A stretch of DNA of 64,000 nucleotides, taken from Fragilariopsis cylindrus CCMP1102. Lineage: Eukaryota; Bacillariophyta; Bacillariophyceae; Bacillariales; Bacillariaceae. Shown one piece after another: positions 42,014 to 52,566 of this stretch. The stretch's first letter is position 1. Every line of letters starts with the position of its first letter. Where the stretch lies: contig FMBT01000310.1 in NCBI GenBank assembly GCA_900095095.1, positions 466,459-530,458 on the forward strand, read 5' to 3'. Below the pieces are notes generated by a model, which ran no database searches, was not told where the DNA came from, and was given only the letters and a program-made list of their open reading frames with translations. A program made the position numbers and the translations under genes.

Positions 42014-45000
42014 ATGTATACAGATTTTAACGAAGAAGTTTTCAAGGCTTCCGTCGACGAGGCTCTACATTCTGTTAGACGTGTGTTGGACATCAATCGT
42101 AGTCCTCATCTACATTTAGCGGAGGATGTTGATCACAAATACAATGACAAGTTCAAGCTCGCGAACCTGCTCACGAACACAGCTATAATTTCTTCGACAA
42201 TCATCCTGGAACGATTCGGATTGACTAAGGAAGTACTCCAAAGTATCGATACGTCTAAACCAACGACATTGCGCTTTGTTGCTTCCGAATCGTGTCACTT
42301 AGTAAAAGAAGAAACCGTTGACGTGCCTTTGCAAAGTAAGATTGAAACCAACGAAGATACGAAAGTTACCACAGAATATGAAGAGACCAATACAAGTAAA
42401 TCGACGATCAAAAAGGTCGTAAATCGAGTCACTCAACAGCACTATAACATCGAAACGGAGTGGGAGATATCGATTTATACTGGAACTGATGTCGATAACC
42501 GTCGTGTGATCAAGAATCGCAATGGCACGAGCTTTGATTTTATTTGGGCAAAATGTAGTTTTCGGGATCCTCCACTCCCTTCAAAGCATGAGCACGACCC
42601 AATTGATTTGTCTCTAACGTGGCTGTTTCAACAAATCGATACAGAGCAACTCAAGTCTCATTTTACTATCGATACACAAAACCACAACAAAACCAAAACT
42701 CCCCGTCGAAATCTTCAGGTCGAAGAGAGTTTGTCTTTTTTCGATTCTTTAGAGCAATGGACTCGTGGTGTACATTTTCGTTTTGCCATATTCTATCAAA
42801 GATATATTTTCGATAAACATTCTCCGGCTATGTCTAACCCCAATGAAAACGGGAACAATGAAGACGACGAGAAGTCTCTTGCCAAAAACCTCAAAAGATT
42901 CACATCGAATGGAATTTTCGTTCCGGTTATTCCGTTACTAGACCAAGAAATTGTATCGGTTGATGATTCTGTTGAATCGAAAGCGATCCTCGAAATTCGG
43001 GATGAAAGAGAAGATAGTATCGAAAAAAATGAGGATGGAGAAGATAAGGAGGCGTCGTCGCCTATTCTTTCTTTTGCTGATACAACACGATTTCTCAATG
43101 AACAAGTTAGGACATTAGAGGAGACGGAACTGAAAATTCAACAACAGTATTCCGATGCCGAAACGAAACTCATTTCTGCGATCGAAGTTAATCTTTGCGT
43201 TATTTGCATCCACTCCAAACAGTTGACGAATCGATATGCTGAAAGCATCCAGTATATTGAGTTTATGCTCGAACAGCAACTTGTTGCCGCCATCGGAAAG
43301 AAAGTCAACAGCACCGACCTTGGTAAATTTGTGAAGTATCACAACGAAAAGATGTTGAACCCTTGTCCGGAACCATTTTGTTATACGGTATGTCGACCTG
43401 ACCACTATCCCGACGGTATCTTGAGCATCGAACAAGACGTTAGTGATGGTATGGTACATAAATCGGAACCCGTTTCCACACACGCAAGAGTAATCAAATC
43501 CTCCATTCATCCACTGAAGGTCCCACTAAACGCCGCGACAACGCTAGAATTGACTGGAAAAACATACCTCCATGGCTGGCTAAAACATCGTTTTCAAGAT
43601 TCTACTAATTTTTTCCGATTGAGCGCCAGGGCGAGACAATTTTCTTCCTTCGTGCTAGTTGTAGGAACCATGACAAGCAACGATTGTATGCAACCAAAGG
43701 AGGCCATAATTCTAAGAAATAAGGATGAAATTAACATCCCCCTACTTCTCAATGAGATACCGACCGCAACAGAGTTTAAGGACGCTATTGTGTCGCTTTC
43801 CCCCGAACAACAGCGATTTGCAAAAGCCTTTCGGTCGATGCAACTTGAGTCGTCCGTAATGGGCGTATGTATTGTGCAGATTAAACCACAACTCGAAAAA
43901 CTATTGAATCTTCCACAAGATTCATTAACCAAGGAAATGAAACTTACCGAAGATTTAATGCAACTTTTCGTTGAGTTCCAAGTACCTTCAGACTTGATGT
44001 CGTATGATGGGGAGGAAAGCAACGGCGTTTCTACTCAGGATAAAGTCGCTAATGTCAAGGATCATGTGAACTCAGTTTTGAGTGTCATCGCCGAACAGAA
44101 GAAAGAGCAACTCGCGGCCCAAACGATGGAAACTGATATGGCAATGGAAGAAGATCTTGCTCAAACGATGGAAACTGATATGACGATGGAAGAAGATCTT
44201 GCTCGTTTTTCTTCTTCTCGTCCTTCATCTGCAGGTGGTCCAGCAATGCACGGACGAAGATTGCAAAAGCAAGCAAATCCAATGAGATGCGCAATGCAAG
44301 CTCGGGCAATGGGATACAAAACACAGCCTTGTAGTATAGCATATGCTTCTCCTAGTATGGCATATACTTCTGCTGCTCAATCAAAGTGTGATACCAACAA
44401 ACCTTTTGGGGGTGAAGTTTATATCAGAGCCGACGGGAAAAAAGTTCGGAGAGTAAGAAAGAGTTGTACCGATATTACATCATCATCCTCCTCTTCTGGA
44501 GTTCTACCTGGTGATACAGGAAAGAAAATGAAGCCAACGATGATCACTGGCAAAAATGATGGTGAACATCATCATGTGATGGATTTTACTATGATACCTA
44601 AATTATTGGATAGGACAATCGAGGTACACGACAAGGATGGGGCTCTTCGTTTGACGACCGTAGAAACATCTAAAGACGGTTGGACAAGAAATCGTCAGAA
44701 AAACCTGCTGACAAAGTCTGAAAAGCACATCTTGACAACGACGGATATTGCATCCGAAAAGTCCAAAGCTTTCGATTTGTTAGATGCATTATCGAGGAGT
44801 GGTTCTCTCGCTATATCATTTTCAGAACTGCATGTGGTGATTTGTGCTACACATAGTTTCGAGAAGAATGTGATGGAGACAGTCATCGAAGATAATATCA
44901 ATCCAATTGAGAAATTGGAAATGTCAACGTTGTTGATGGCATCTACAATCCTTGACATACCAGTACGAGACCTAATCCGTAAAGAAGAAGAATGCGAGCG

Positions 45001-45094
45001 ATTGGCTGTATCGTTTCCACGTCTTCTAAAAGACGACGTGTCTTCATCGACGTCGATACCAGCCACGACAGATATTACCGTTACTAAAATTTAA
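42014..45094 (+). CDS. large conserved protist protein of unknown function
   Basis: A single intronless frame encodes 1026 residues, starting at ATG 42014 (AAGATGTAT). No catalytic domain is recognisable. A distinctive block at about residues 590-660 reads L-S-P-E-Q-Q-R-F-A-K-A-F-R-S-M-Q-L-E-S followed by V-Q-I-K-P-Q-L-E-K-L-L-N-L-P and K-L-T-E-D-L-M-Q-L-F. From memory, this block recurs in large uncharacterised proteins of several protist groups. Upstream of it, L-T-G-K-T-Y-L-H-G-W and F-F-R-L-S-A-R-A-R-Q-F-S-S-F belong to the same conserved region. A 14-residue unit (A-Q-T-M-E-T-D-M-x-M-E-E-D-L) is tandemly duplicated near 44120-44203. The second half is rich in Met, Gln and Ser. Soluble, no signal peptide or membrane helix. 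Function unknown. Confidence 0.75.
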   Translation: MYTDFNEEVFKASVDEALHSVRRVLDINRSPHLHLAEDVDHKYNDKFKLANLLTNTAIISSTIILERFGLTKEVLQSIDTSKPTTLRFVASESCHLVKEETVDVPLQSKIETNEDTKVTTEYEETNTSKSTIKKVVNRVTQQHYNIETEWEISIYTGTDVDNRRVIKNRNGTSFDFIWAKCSFRDPPLPSKHEHDPIDLSLTWLFQQIDTEQLKSHFTIDTQNHNKTKTPRRNLQVEESLSFFDSLEQWTRGVHFRFAIFYQRYIFDKHSPAMSNPNENGNNEDDEKSLAKNLKRFTSNGIFVPVIPLLDQEIVSVDDSVESKAILEIRDEREDSIEKNEDGEDKEASSPILSFADTTRFLNEQVRTLEETELKIQQQYSDAETKLISAIEVNLCVICIHSKQLTNRYAESIQYIEFMLEQQLVAAIGKKVNSTDLGKFVKYHNEKMLNPCPEPFCYTVCRPDHYPDGILSIEQDVSDGMVHKSEPVSTHARVIKSSIHPLKVPLNAATTLELTGKTYLHGWLKHRFQDSTNFFRLSARARQFSSFVLVVGTMTSNDCMQPKEAIILRNKDEINIPLLLNEIPTATEFKDAIVSLSPEQQRFAKAFRSMQLESSVMGVCIVQIKPQLEKLLNLPQDSLTKEMKLTEDLMQLFVEFQVPSDLMSYDGEESNGVSTQDKVANVKDHVNSVLSVIAEQKKEQLAAQTMETDMAMEEDLAQTMETDMTMEEDLARFSSSRPSSAGGPAMHGRRLQKQANPMRCAMQARAMGYKTQPCSIAYASPSMAYTSAAQSKCDTNKPFGGEVYIRADGKKVRRVRKSCTDITSSSSSSGVLPGDTGKKMKPTMITGKNDGEHHHVMDFTMIPKLLDRTIEVHDKDGALRLTTVETSKDGWTRNRQKNLLTKSEKHILTTTDIASEKSKAFDLLDALSRSGSLAISFSELHVVICATHSFEKNVMETVIEDNINPIEKLEMSTLLMASTILDIPVRDLIRKEEECERLAVSFPRLLKDDVSSSTSIPATTDITVTKI
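44119..44202 (+). repeat. in-frame 42 bp tandem duplication
   Basis: Two copies of a 42 bp unit encode A-Q-T-M-E-T-D-M-A/T-M-E-E-D-L back to back within the large protist protein. The DNA copies differ at a few bases. Confidence 0.8.
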
Positions 45095-45180
45095 ATATAT
45101 ATTATGATACGATACTACATGAAGCTTAGTAGAGCGGAATAGAAAATTCAGAAAAGAAACCAAAAATGAGATAGTACTTT

Positions 45181-45253
45181 AATAATACATAATAATGCAT
45201 AATAATACATAATAATACATAATAATACATAATAATACATAATAATGCATAAT
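45181..45253. repeat. AATAATACAT minisatellite
   Basis: About seven tandem copies of a ten-base unit, AATAATACAT or AATAATGCAT, lie between the convergent large gene and cupin gene. Confidence 0.9.
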
Positions 45254-45345
45254 GACAATAACGTCTATAATGTCCTAACGGGTGTTTCACCTATTTTAAA
45301 TTTTTTCTGTTTCTTCATTTACAGCAACGTGCGTACACTTCTTTT

Positions 45346-46050
45346 TTATCCAATTGTTCCCGACAATAGTAGACCGAACAATAGTATTATCCCCCCTATA
45401 ACGCCTATAAATATGTTACCTTCCTCAAAGTTTGGTGTCAAAAAAATCATCTCTTGACAATCATCATCGCACGTCCATTCCAATTCGACATTGTTCCCAC
45501 CAATTTCGACAAGCATTCCCGGCTTGATAATGATTTTATTATTTTTATTATCATCATCACTTTTATTTCTATTATCATTAATCTTTAATGTACCAGTTCC
45601 TTCCAATACATACCGTACCAATGATGAAGAAGAATCAGCATCATCATCATCACCATCATTATCGGAGGTAGTAGTACGTTCCGTCCATGATCCTTTCTTA
45701 CTTTGTTGTGGCCATTCACGGATTCCTAATGTTTCACATTCGGATTGTGATGGAGTAGAAATTTCTACCTGTGGACTACCACTACTTATTGCAGCCATAA
45801 AGAGAGATGACGACGACGACGACGATGACGATATGGATGTGGATGTTGATGTGGAAGATCTCATCGCTGTCGTTAAAACGGGCGATGGCATTATTTCTCG
45901 GTGGTGTGAAGGAATTATTGTAAAGGATTCGCCTTCGGATATCAATGATAGTGCAAGAAATGAACATCCAAGAAGAATTCTCCTGAACGACGTTGATATG
46001 GACGACGTTGACGTTGACGTTGACGTTGACAACGATAACTGAATCTTCAT
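45346..46050 (-). CDS. probably plastid-targeted cupin-fold protein with C-terminal membrane helix
   Basis: The ATG at 46050 (A-A-T-ATG-AAG context) gives 234 residues; a longer frame to 46212 has a hydrophobic extension that I think is untranslated. A signal peptide (R-R-I-L-L-G-C-S-F-L-A-L-S-L-I-S) ends in G-E-S-F-T-I-I-P, which resembles the cleavage motif with Phe at +1 used in diatom plastid precursors. A Ser/Thr-rich transit-like stretch follows. The core matches small cupins: L-G-I-x-x-W-P, G-S-W-x-E-R, L-x-x-Y-V-L-E-G-x-G-x-L, P-G-M-L-V-E-I and W-x-C-D-D-D-C. A final membrane helix (I-G-G-I-I-L-L-F-G-L-L-L) is present. Metal-binding histidines of classical cupins are not evident, as in the DUF861/EutQ-like branch. 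Function unknown. Confidence 0.6.
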   Translation of the reverse strand: MKIQLSLSTSTSTSTSSISTSFRRILLGCSFLALSLISEGESFTIIPSHHREIMPSPVLTTAMRSSTSTSTSISSSSSSSSSLFMAAISSGSPQVEISTPSQSECETLGIREWPQQSKKGSWTERTTTSDNDGDDDDADSSSSLVRYVLEGTGTLKINDNRNKSDDDNKNNKIIIKPGMLVEIGGNNVELEWTCDDDCQEMIFLTPNFEEGNIFIGVIGGIILLFGLLLSGTIG

Positions 46051-46485
46051 TATTGGATTTTGATCTCGTCTTTCTGATAGTATTACTGAGATAAAGAAAT
46101 AAAGTATCTTGATACTGTGTATTGATCCTCTTTGTTTGACTACGGAATGATACTGATCATCTATAAGAAAGTGGTAAATATATGATAAGTACAATAAAAC
46201 GTAGGTATGCAATCATCGTCGTAACCTCTTTCTTCACAAGCAATTTGTTAGAAGAAAGAAAAGATATTATTGTGAACTGTGAATCGTACGTAAGTCGTAC
46301 GTAAGTGTGTATATCTAGTAAAATACTAGTACTAGTATAACTAAATATAGGACCTAGTAAGTTTCGAATATAGTATATAATATGTGTATATTATAATGTG
46401 CCATTAGTTTTTCTTTTACTTCGTTGTTCTTGTCTTTCAACTCTTTTTTTTCATCTTTCTCGATGGTTAGTTCAGGTTGCTTGAT
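46051..46485. other. intergenic region
   Basis: AT-rich sequence between two minus-strand genes, with TCGTACGTAAGTCGTACGTAAGT near 46286-46308 (two copies of an 11-base unit) and ACTAGTACTAGTA at 46326-46338. No coding frame. Confidence 0.5.
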
Positions 46486-48441
46486 TCATTCATTCTTTTT
46501 TTCGACGACGTTCGTTCGTTCGTAGTCATCAAGTTTGGCTAAATAATCTTTACAAGACACACCGTCGTAGGAGGGAGGAAGAAGTTTATCATCCTCGTCA
46601 CCGATGTTGCTGCTGCTATTGCTGCTGCTGCTGTTATAATCATTACTGGTCAAAGTCCGATTACTACCAGTAAAACTGGTACTGTTGTTTGATGATAATA
46701 TAGTTATTGAAATCGTTTTTGGATGTCCCAATTTCACATCCTCCGTCCAATGTTGTATACCGCTTACTAATTCAACTTTTTCGCGTTTCGTGATGTTTGT
46801 GTAACTAACATTATTATTATTATTACTATCATTGCTGTCATACAATGAAAAACCATCAGTAGTCATCATTTCATCGTATGTACCACCTAAATTCCCTTTT
46901 GCGTATTGTCCCGATCGTGGAGTATCGATCTTTTGGATTTGAGTGTAATAGGATGAATTTCCAAATATTGTTGCATTTTTTTCTAGTAACAACTGGAACT
47001 TACGATATGATGTCTTTAATGGTTGTGGTCCAGTAATATGAACGACTCTAGGACGTGCAACGTTCTTAATTTTTAACAATCGTCGACTTATATCCTGTAA
47101 GGTAAATATTGCAATAGGATGTTTTGGTGTCATTGCAAATAACCATTGTGATGGACGATCTTTACTATCTGATAGAGAGAAGAAGGAATCATCTACATGA
47201 ATTGTAGTAGAGTCCATATCTTGTCCTGGCCAATTATCAATATCAGTATACAATCCACCAAATTCATAACTAATAAGCATCCTCCATATATCGATAAGCA
47301 TCGCACCCTTAAATTTAACACATCGTAAATGATTTTGCAATTCAGGGAAATATCCAGATGATTTCCATGTCGATTGAATGTGATGATGATCATGATCATC
47401 GTCACCTTCTACTAGTCTTTGTACAGCTTCATCGTCATGAAAGAATAATGAATGATCCGGTAATGCTTCTTGCCATCGTGTAATAGTTTCTGCCAATTCA
47501 TTCGGTATACATCGATTGTTAAATGAAACATGAATGATACGTGGTATTTTCCTTTTTTGTTGTTGTTGTTGCTCTCCTTCTGAATTTATTTCTTCCTTTG
47601 ATTTGCTTACTGTAGTAGTAGCAGCAGTAGCAGTAGCAGTAGCAGTAGCAGTAGGATAAACAATTTTATCATAGATCGGAGTTAAATGTGGAGACGGACA
47701 TATGATACTTCCTCGTGGAGGACTTTTTGTTATTTCTTGTAAGGATTTTAATACCGCTACTAATGTCTCGTCGTGATCGGTATTATCTTGACCATTCTCT
47801 TGACCATTATGGTTGGTATCTTGATCAGGTACCCGATGATGGTGATTTTGGTTATGTTGGTCTTCCTTCAAAGCAACAATATGATCCTCTTGACCATATT
47901 CTTGACCAATTTTATGGTCGGTGTCTTGACCGGCAACTCGATGATGGTGATTCTTGTTTTGTTGGTCTTCTTTCAGACCAATAATATGTTCAGTAGTCTT
48001 ACTGCTTGTAGTAGCCATATTATTAGTAGTGGGAGCAGTAGCAATGGCAGTAGCAGTAGTAGCTACAGTATCCGCAGTCTCATGCAGTCGTAATATTATA
48101 ATCGCAAGAAGAAAGAAAAAGAAGAACCCCATGAATGAAGTCATGATACTTCTTGTGATTATACTACTTCTGCTTCTACTATTCGCATGATAAATATGAC
48201 CTTTGTGTTGTTGTTCTTGCTGTTGTTCTTGCTGTTGCTGTTGCTGCTGATTCTGATTCTGATGCTGATGCTGATGCTGATGCTGATGCTGATGCTGATG
48301 CTGATGCTGATTCTGATTATGATTATGATTATGATTATGATGCAAATTCTGATGCTGTTCATCGTTGTTACATTTCCCATTGCGACGATGAAGAAGAGCA
48401 CATGAGTCCACTCCTTGAATCACATTATCATCGATCGTCAT
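46486..48441 (-). CDS. type II membrane glycosyltransferase with DXD motif (GT32/OCH1-like)
   Basis: The first ATG in frame is at 48441; the frame is open to 48510 but without an earlier ATG, so an upstream exon is possible. The product is about 651 residues. A cytosolic tail with a long Gln-His run encoded by a GCTGAT repeat (about 48240-48345) precedes a membrane anchor (F-M-G-F-F-F-F-F-L-L-A-I-I-I-L), as in Golgi type II enzymes. A stem with two copies of an L-K-E-D-Q-x-N-x-N-H-H-H-R-V unit follows. The catalytic domain starts at I-P-R-I-I-H-V-S-F and carries K-G-A-M-L-I-D-I-W-R and F-G-G-L-Y-T-D-I-D, the DXD sugar-nucleotide and metal site of GT32 enzymes. It probably adds hexoses to glycoproteins or glycans in the Golgi. 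Confidence 0.8.
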   Translation of the reverse strand: MTIDDNVIQGVDSCALLHRRNGKCNNDEQHQNLHHNHNHNHNQNQHQHQHQHQHQHQHQHQNQNQQQQQQQEQQQEQQHKGHIYHANSRSRSSIITRSIMTSFMGFFFFFLLAIIILRLHETADTVATTATAIATAPTTNNMATTSSKTTEHIIGLKEDQQNKNHHHRVAGQDTDHKIGQEYGQEDHIVALKEDQHNQNHHHRVPDQDTNHNGQENGQDNTDHDETLVAVLKSLQEITKSPPRGSIICPSPHLTPIYDKIVYPTATATATATAATTTVSKSKEEINSEGEQQQQQKRKIPRIIHVSFNNRCIPNELAETITRWQEALPDHSLFFHDDEAVQRLVEGDDDHDHHHIQSTWKSSGYFPELQNHLRCVKFKGAMLIDIWRMLISYEFGGLYTDIDNWPGQDMDSTTIHVDDSFFSLSDSKDRPSQWLFAMTPKHPIAIFTLQDISRRLLKIKNVARPRVVHITGPQPLKTSYRKFQLLLEKNATIFGNSSYYTQIQKIDTPRSGQYAKGNLGGTYDEMMTTDGFSLYDSNDSNNNNNVSYTNITKREKVELVSGIQHWTEDVKLGHPKTISITILSSNNSTSFTGSNRTLTSNDYNSSSSNSSSNIGDEDDKLLPPSYDGVSCKDYLAKLDDYERTNVVEKKNE

Positions 48442-49673
48442 CGTCGTCGTCGTCGTCTTGCCACTGTTGCTATTGATGTTACTGTGTCGATGATGTCCGG
48501 TAAATGCCAACCTCCAGCGCCTCGAACGCTTTTATCTATTTGTTATTAGAGTATACAACGTTATACAACTTGTTACATAAAAGATGTGAGACAAATTCTG
48601 TTTCTCCCGTTCAGTACCCTATTATATACAATTACGACTATTCCATAGCTGTTTCCTCGCAGTACTGTAACGTTAGTGACAATAATTGTGTCCGAACAAA
48701 AATATCACCAAGAATGAAAGAATCATTCATGATAGTGGGCATATTTAAAAGCAATGCAATGCCACCACTGAGGGGCCTGGTAAATAATCGTGTATTGTTG
48801 GTCACGTGACTGAATTAGTCATATTACATATTACTACAAAGGCTGAACATTTCCATGTTGTTACTCATACGTGTATAACAGTTCTTACCATCAACTAATT
48901 GTTGCAAAATAAACAATTTCATTATCATTATCATCACCCTTGTTAATTATCAACTAGTAAGATCATAGGCAATTCATCTTTCAATCGCATAGCATACTAC
49001 CAATAGTTTTCTTTCTGGGATTGAAGCATGGGTAGTAGAGAGTAGCTGCTGCCTATGAAGAGTTTGGACCAAACTATTCTACATTTCCTGTGGAGAAAAC
49101 ACCTCAATTGTCTTAGTATTTAATACAACTGTGTGATTCCTAGGTTGTTATGCATCAATATGACGAGTTAACATCATTTGTGACTATTACTATTAAAATA
49201 GGATGTTAGTAAGACCTAGGAAAGGACTTTCTTTTGTGCTAGCTTCATAGGAAACAAAAAAGAAGTGTGCCAGTAAATACCAAGTTATTGCTAATTGTTG
49301 GGGACCTACTACTGTGAATAACAAAAACAGTGGCAAAATCAAGATGTACTAATTGATGACAAAAAGTATTCAGTCTTTGTAGACTTGGAAAGACTTGTAG
49401 TATGCTTAATAGCGTTGGACTTTGCTGGGATCAGAGTCCTAAATAAATGTGTTTAATACTATGAAACTTAGATGCGACTATGGAAATAAGAGTGTAAGAC
49501 CACTGGTGGTTTAAATTAAATATTTGTTTAATTAGACGCATTGTCGTATGTCATATCTTTCCTCCGCCGTCATAGATGTATCTAACAATGAAATTTAACA
49601 ATGAATTCCCCCATGATGCATTTCGGTATTTTAGGACGTACTATATAAATTCGAATTAGCCTACACTCAATAA
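48442..49673. other. intergenic region
   Basis: About 1.2 kb upstream of the glycosyltransferase and downstream of the heat-shock factor. It is AT-rich, with CATTATCATTATCATCA near 48920. A plus-strand frame at 48504-48809 shows no domain or composition typical of the genes here. No RNA gene or long repeat seen. Confidence 0.4.
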
Positions 49674-51266
49674 TTATACTGCAATATCTTCTTTAAAGTC
49701 GCTGCTGTCTTGTTCTGTCAACTCGCCTGTATCCGCCGTTGGTGTTGGTGCCGGTGCTGGTTGTGACGATTCTGGTGGTACTCCGGGTTGTTGTTGTTGA
49801 GCAGTAGCGTTTTGAGGATGAGGATGAGAAGGGTGAACATCAGTGGGGTGCTGATCATGATCCTGTTGCTGGTGCTGATCCTGTTGAGCGTTATGTGGAT
49901 ATGAATTGTGTTGCGTGTGATATTGATCCTGATACTCATGCGGCTGTGCTTGTGGTGGCGGATGTTGCTGTCCTGTGTGATTATGTTCTTCGCCACTTTC
50001 GATACCGCCTTCAGAGGAAGGATGCGGCTGCAGTGGTGGTGGTGGATGCTGCTGCTGCTGCTGCTGCTGTCCGTATTGGTGATGCGGATGATGATTATAG
50101 TAAGGCGCAACACCCGGATGCTGCTGCTGATGCGGATGGTGCTGATGTGGATGCATATGATGAGGTCCGCTATGTGGAGGAGGATGCATATGGTATGGTT
50201 GCTGTTGTCCGTTTCCTCCTTGATCCGTCGACGTATCACCTGAAGTTGGTTGTTGTGGATGTTGAGAAGGATATGGAGGCAGTACAGCTGGCTGCTGCTG
50301 CTGTTGCGTTCCATCACTACCAATCGTATTGGCATTATGGGCAGCCGTACTTCTATCACTACCGTCCACATTAGCATTCACGCCAGGCACACTTCCCCCA
50401 GTATTTGCGGTGATGGCTGATTGCTGTGCTGCTTGGAGTTGCTGTTGTTGAAATTGTTGTAATTGGAATTGCTGCCACTGCAATTGTTGCAACTGTTGGT
50501 TGATATATTGGTTTTGCTGTGACAAATCGGTTGGAGGTCCCGGTTGCATATTTGACGCCGTCGCTCCCGGCTGCATCACCGCTTGTTGTTGCGCCATTCC
50601 GTAGAAAGGAATTGGAATTCCACCAGGAGCGATGGCAGTCTGCATTAGATGAGCTTGGACTTGGTGATGAGCCTGAGAATGAAGCACATTTGCCTGACCG
50701 TGAGGGGAATGACGATACTTGTACTTGCTGGAAGTATGGCTACTCATCCGTAAGCACAATTCAGGTGAGTCTCTAAGAAACTGTCTGTGGTAGTATGATC
50801 CCATTTCTGGTCCTCGTGTGACACGGGTAAATCCCCAACGATTCAATTTGCGGGTGAAACTCGTAAACTTCGTCGCTTTGAAAAATTCCGGCAAGACCGT
50901 GGCTGCAAACGTTTTCTTCTTATAAATAATAAAAGACCGCCCATGTGGCAACCATGATATAGTATCAGCATGATCGTCACTTGTCAGAATTTCCATGAGC
51001 TATTCGTTTTATTTATTTATTTTGATTTCGTAAGATTTACAAAAAAAGGAAAAAGAACAGTGAGAACACCCTAACTAATACAAAATACAAAATACAAAAT
51101 AATGTAATATTGAACTGAATATGCGACTTACAATCTGGGGGAATGTCTTGGGAGTTTCATCATCAAGTTCATTCAATATTTTGTTGTTGATATCGTTGAT
51201 GCTCGTATCCGTTGAGGTTTTAGTCGCAATGACTTCGGTGCCCCGTTCCTCTTCCGTCTTGGCCAT
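49674..51266 (-). CDS. heat-shock-factor family transcription factor
   Basis: Exon 1 (51266-51132, GTAAGT donor) and exon 2 (50999-49674, AATAG acceptor) join in phase 0 to give 486 residues. The DNA-binding domain spans the junction: T-F-P-Q-I then L-M-E-I-L, I-S-W-L-P-H-G-R-S-F-I-I-Y-K-K-K, F-A-A-T-V-L-P-E-F-F-K, F-T-S-F-T-R-K-L-N-R-W-G-F and Y-Y-H-R-x-F. The last segment is the recognition helix plus wing. The intron position right after T-F-P-Q is typical of HSF genes in this lineage. The remaining 330 residues are extremely rich in Gln, His and Pro, with a Glu/Asp-rich end. I see no clear trimerisation coiled coil. HSF expansion is well known in diatoms, where many members are thought to act beyond heat stress. 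Confidence 0.93.
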
Positions 51267-52566
51267 GGAAGCTTTGGATATGGATTAAAAACGAAGTAAC
51301 GTTATTAATTATGTTTAAATGTACCTAGGCTTTTCGGATTTATGATGAATACACTTGACTTGACTTGACTTGACTTGTGAAGAATGAAGTCTATTCATTG
51401 ACTAAAAATCAAAAAGTATGTCTTATCAAATGTCGCAGAGAAAGAGTATTACGACGCAACCTGCTCACGTCTCTTCGCTGTACAATTAATTGTAGGCGCT
51501 TTAGCTAGTAGAAAGCTAAAAGGGTAGCTACGGCTAATACACGACAACGCCTCACACTGCGCTGTTAACTTCCACTTCATTATTTATATATTTTGAAGGT
51601 TCAGGTCAAGCAGGCCATAAAATCTACATTAGTACAGAAATAGTTGTTTACACAATAATATATGAAAATAAGTTTTAAAAAGGTGTACAATTGTACTATG
51701 TATTTTAAAAGAAAAATAGAACTCTATTTAATCCAAAAATATTGACATATTTGAGCTATCTTTGCAATTAAGGTGAGTAGTAGAAGACAGCTGTCTCCTT
51801 CTTATGATTATTGCTACCATGTTTTGATCATACAAGTAGAGAGTAAATAATGATTGATGGCATTTTTGTTATTGTGAAGTACTTTAAGAAAAGTTATTAA
51901 GTTGACACTCTTGATCAAGAAGAATTGTGGAAATGCTGTTTTACTTTGCTTAAGAGACACAGGAAAAAAGGAAAGCAAGGGAAAGAAATCTTAAATCTTA
52001 TAGTTTGTTTGTGTGTGATATAGATATATAGATATAGATATACATACATACATATATGTATGTAAATAATTATAATGTTTTACCCAACCTATATATCACA
52101 AACAACATGGTGGTTACTTGTACACAGTTTCTAAAATCGAAGAGATCAATTCTATTCCTTTTGATTATATCCAAATGTGTCTCTCGGTTAAATTTGGCTA
52201 TTCAGAAGCTTTCTTATTGTGTTCCTGTTTGCTCTATGTTGCTGCTGCTGCTACACGTATTCAAATTATGATCCTAGTTTTATCCCCCTCTCCCTCTCTC
52301 TGCTCGGATACGACACCCGATCATCACACCTAGCATCATCATTCCTGGTAGAGTACAACTTGTATGTACATATTTGTGTGCATGAGTGCTTTCGTTTGCT
52401 ATAAAGCCGATCTTCACCACTCAAATCAATTTCATTCAAGACAGACTGACTGACTCGTCATTTCTCGTTTTTTCCTCCCCTCGACCATACAATTAAAATC
52501 ATCTCCCCAAAAAGTACTCTATACTACAGTATCAAAATCACAAACAGCACATATATGTCATCATTC
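51267..52566. other. intergenic region
   Basis: About 1.3 kb between the promoter side of the heat-shock factor and the 3' end of the fusion enzyme gene. ACTTGACTTGACTTGACTTG lies at 51354-51376, a tandem pentamer. ATAGATATATAG/ATACATACAT repeats occur near 52020-52060. Plus-strand frames at 52056-52404 show no recognisable features. Confidence 0.45.

Noticed and set aside
45245-45457. Plus-strand open frame of 70 codons
   Set aside because: It is antisense to the end of the cupin gene and starts in a minisatellite.
48504-48809. Plus-strand open frame of 101 codons divergent from the glycosyltransferase
   Set aside because: No domain, leader or composition bias supports it; it overlaps the probable glycosyltransferase promoter.
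49895-50377. Long antisense and alternative frames inside the heat-shock factor tail
   Set aside because: They are shadows of the CAG/CAC triplet-rich coding sequence.
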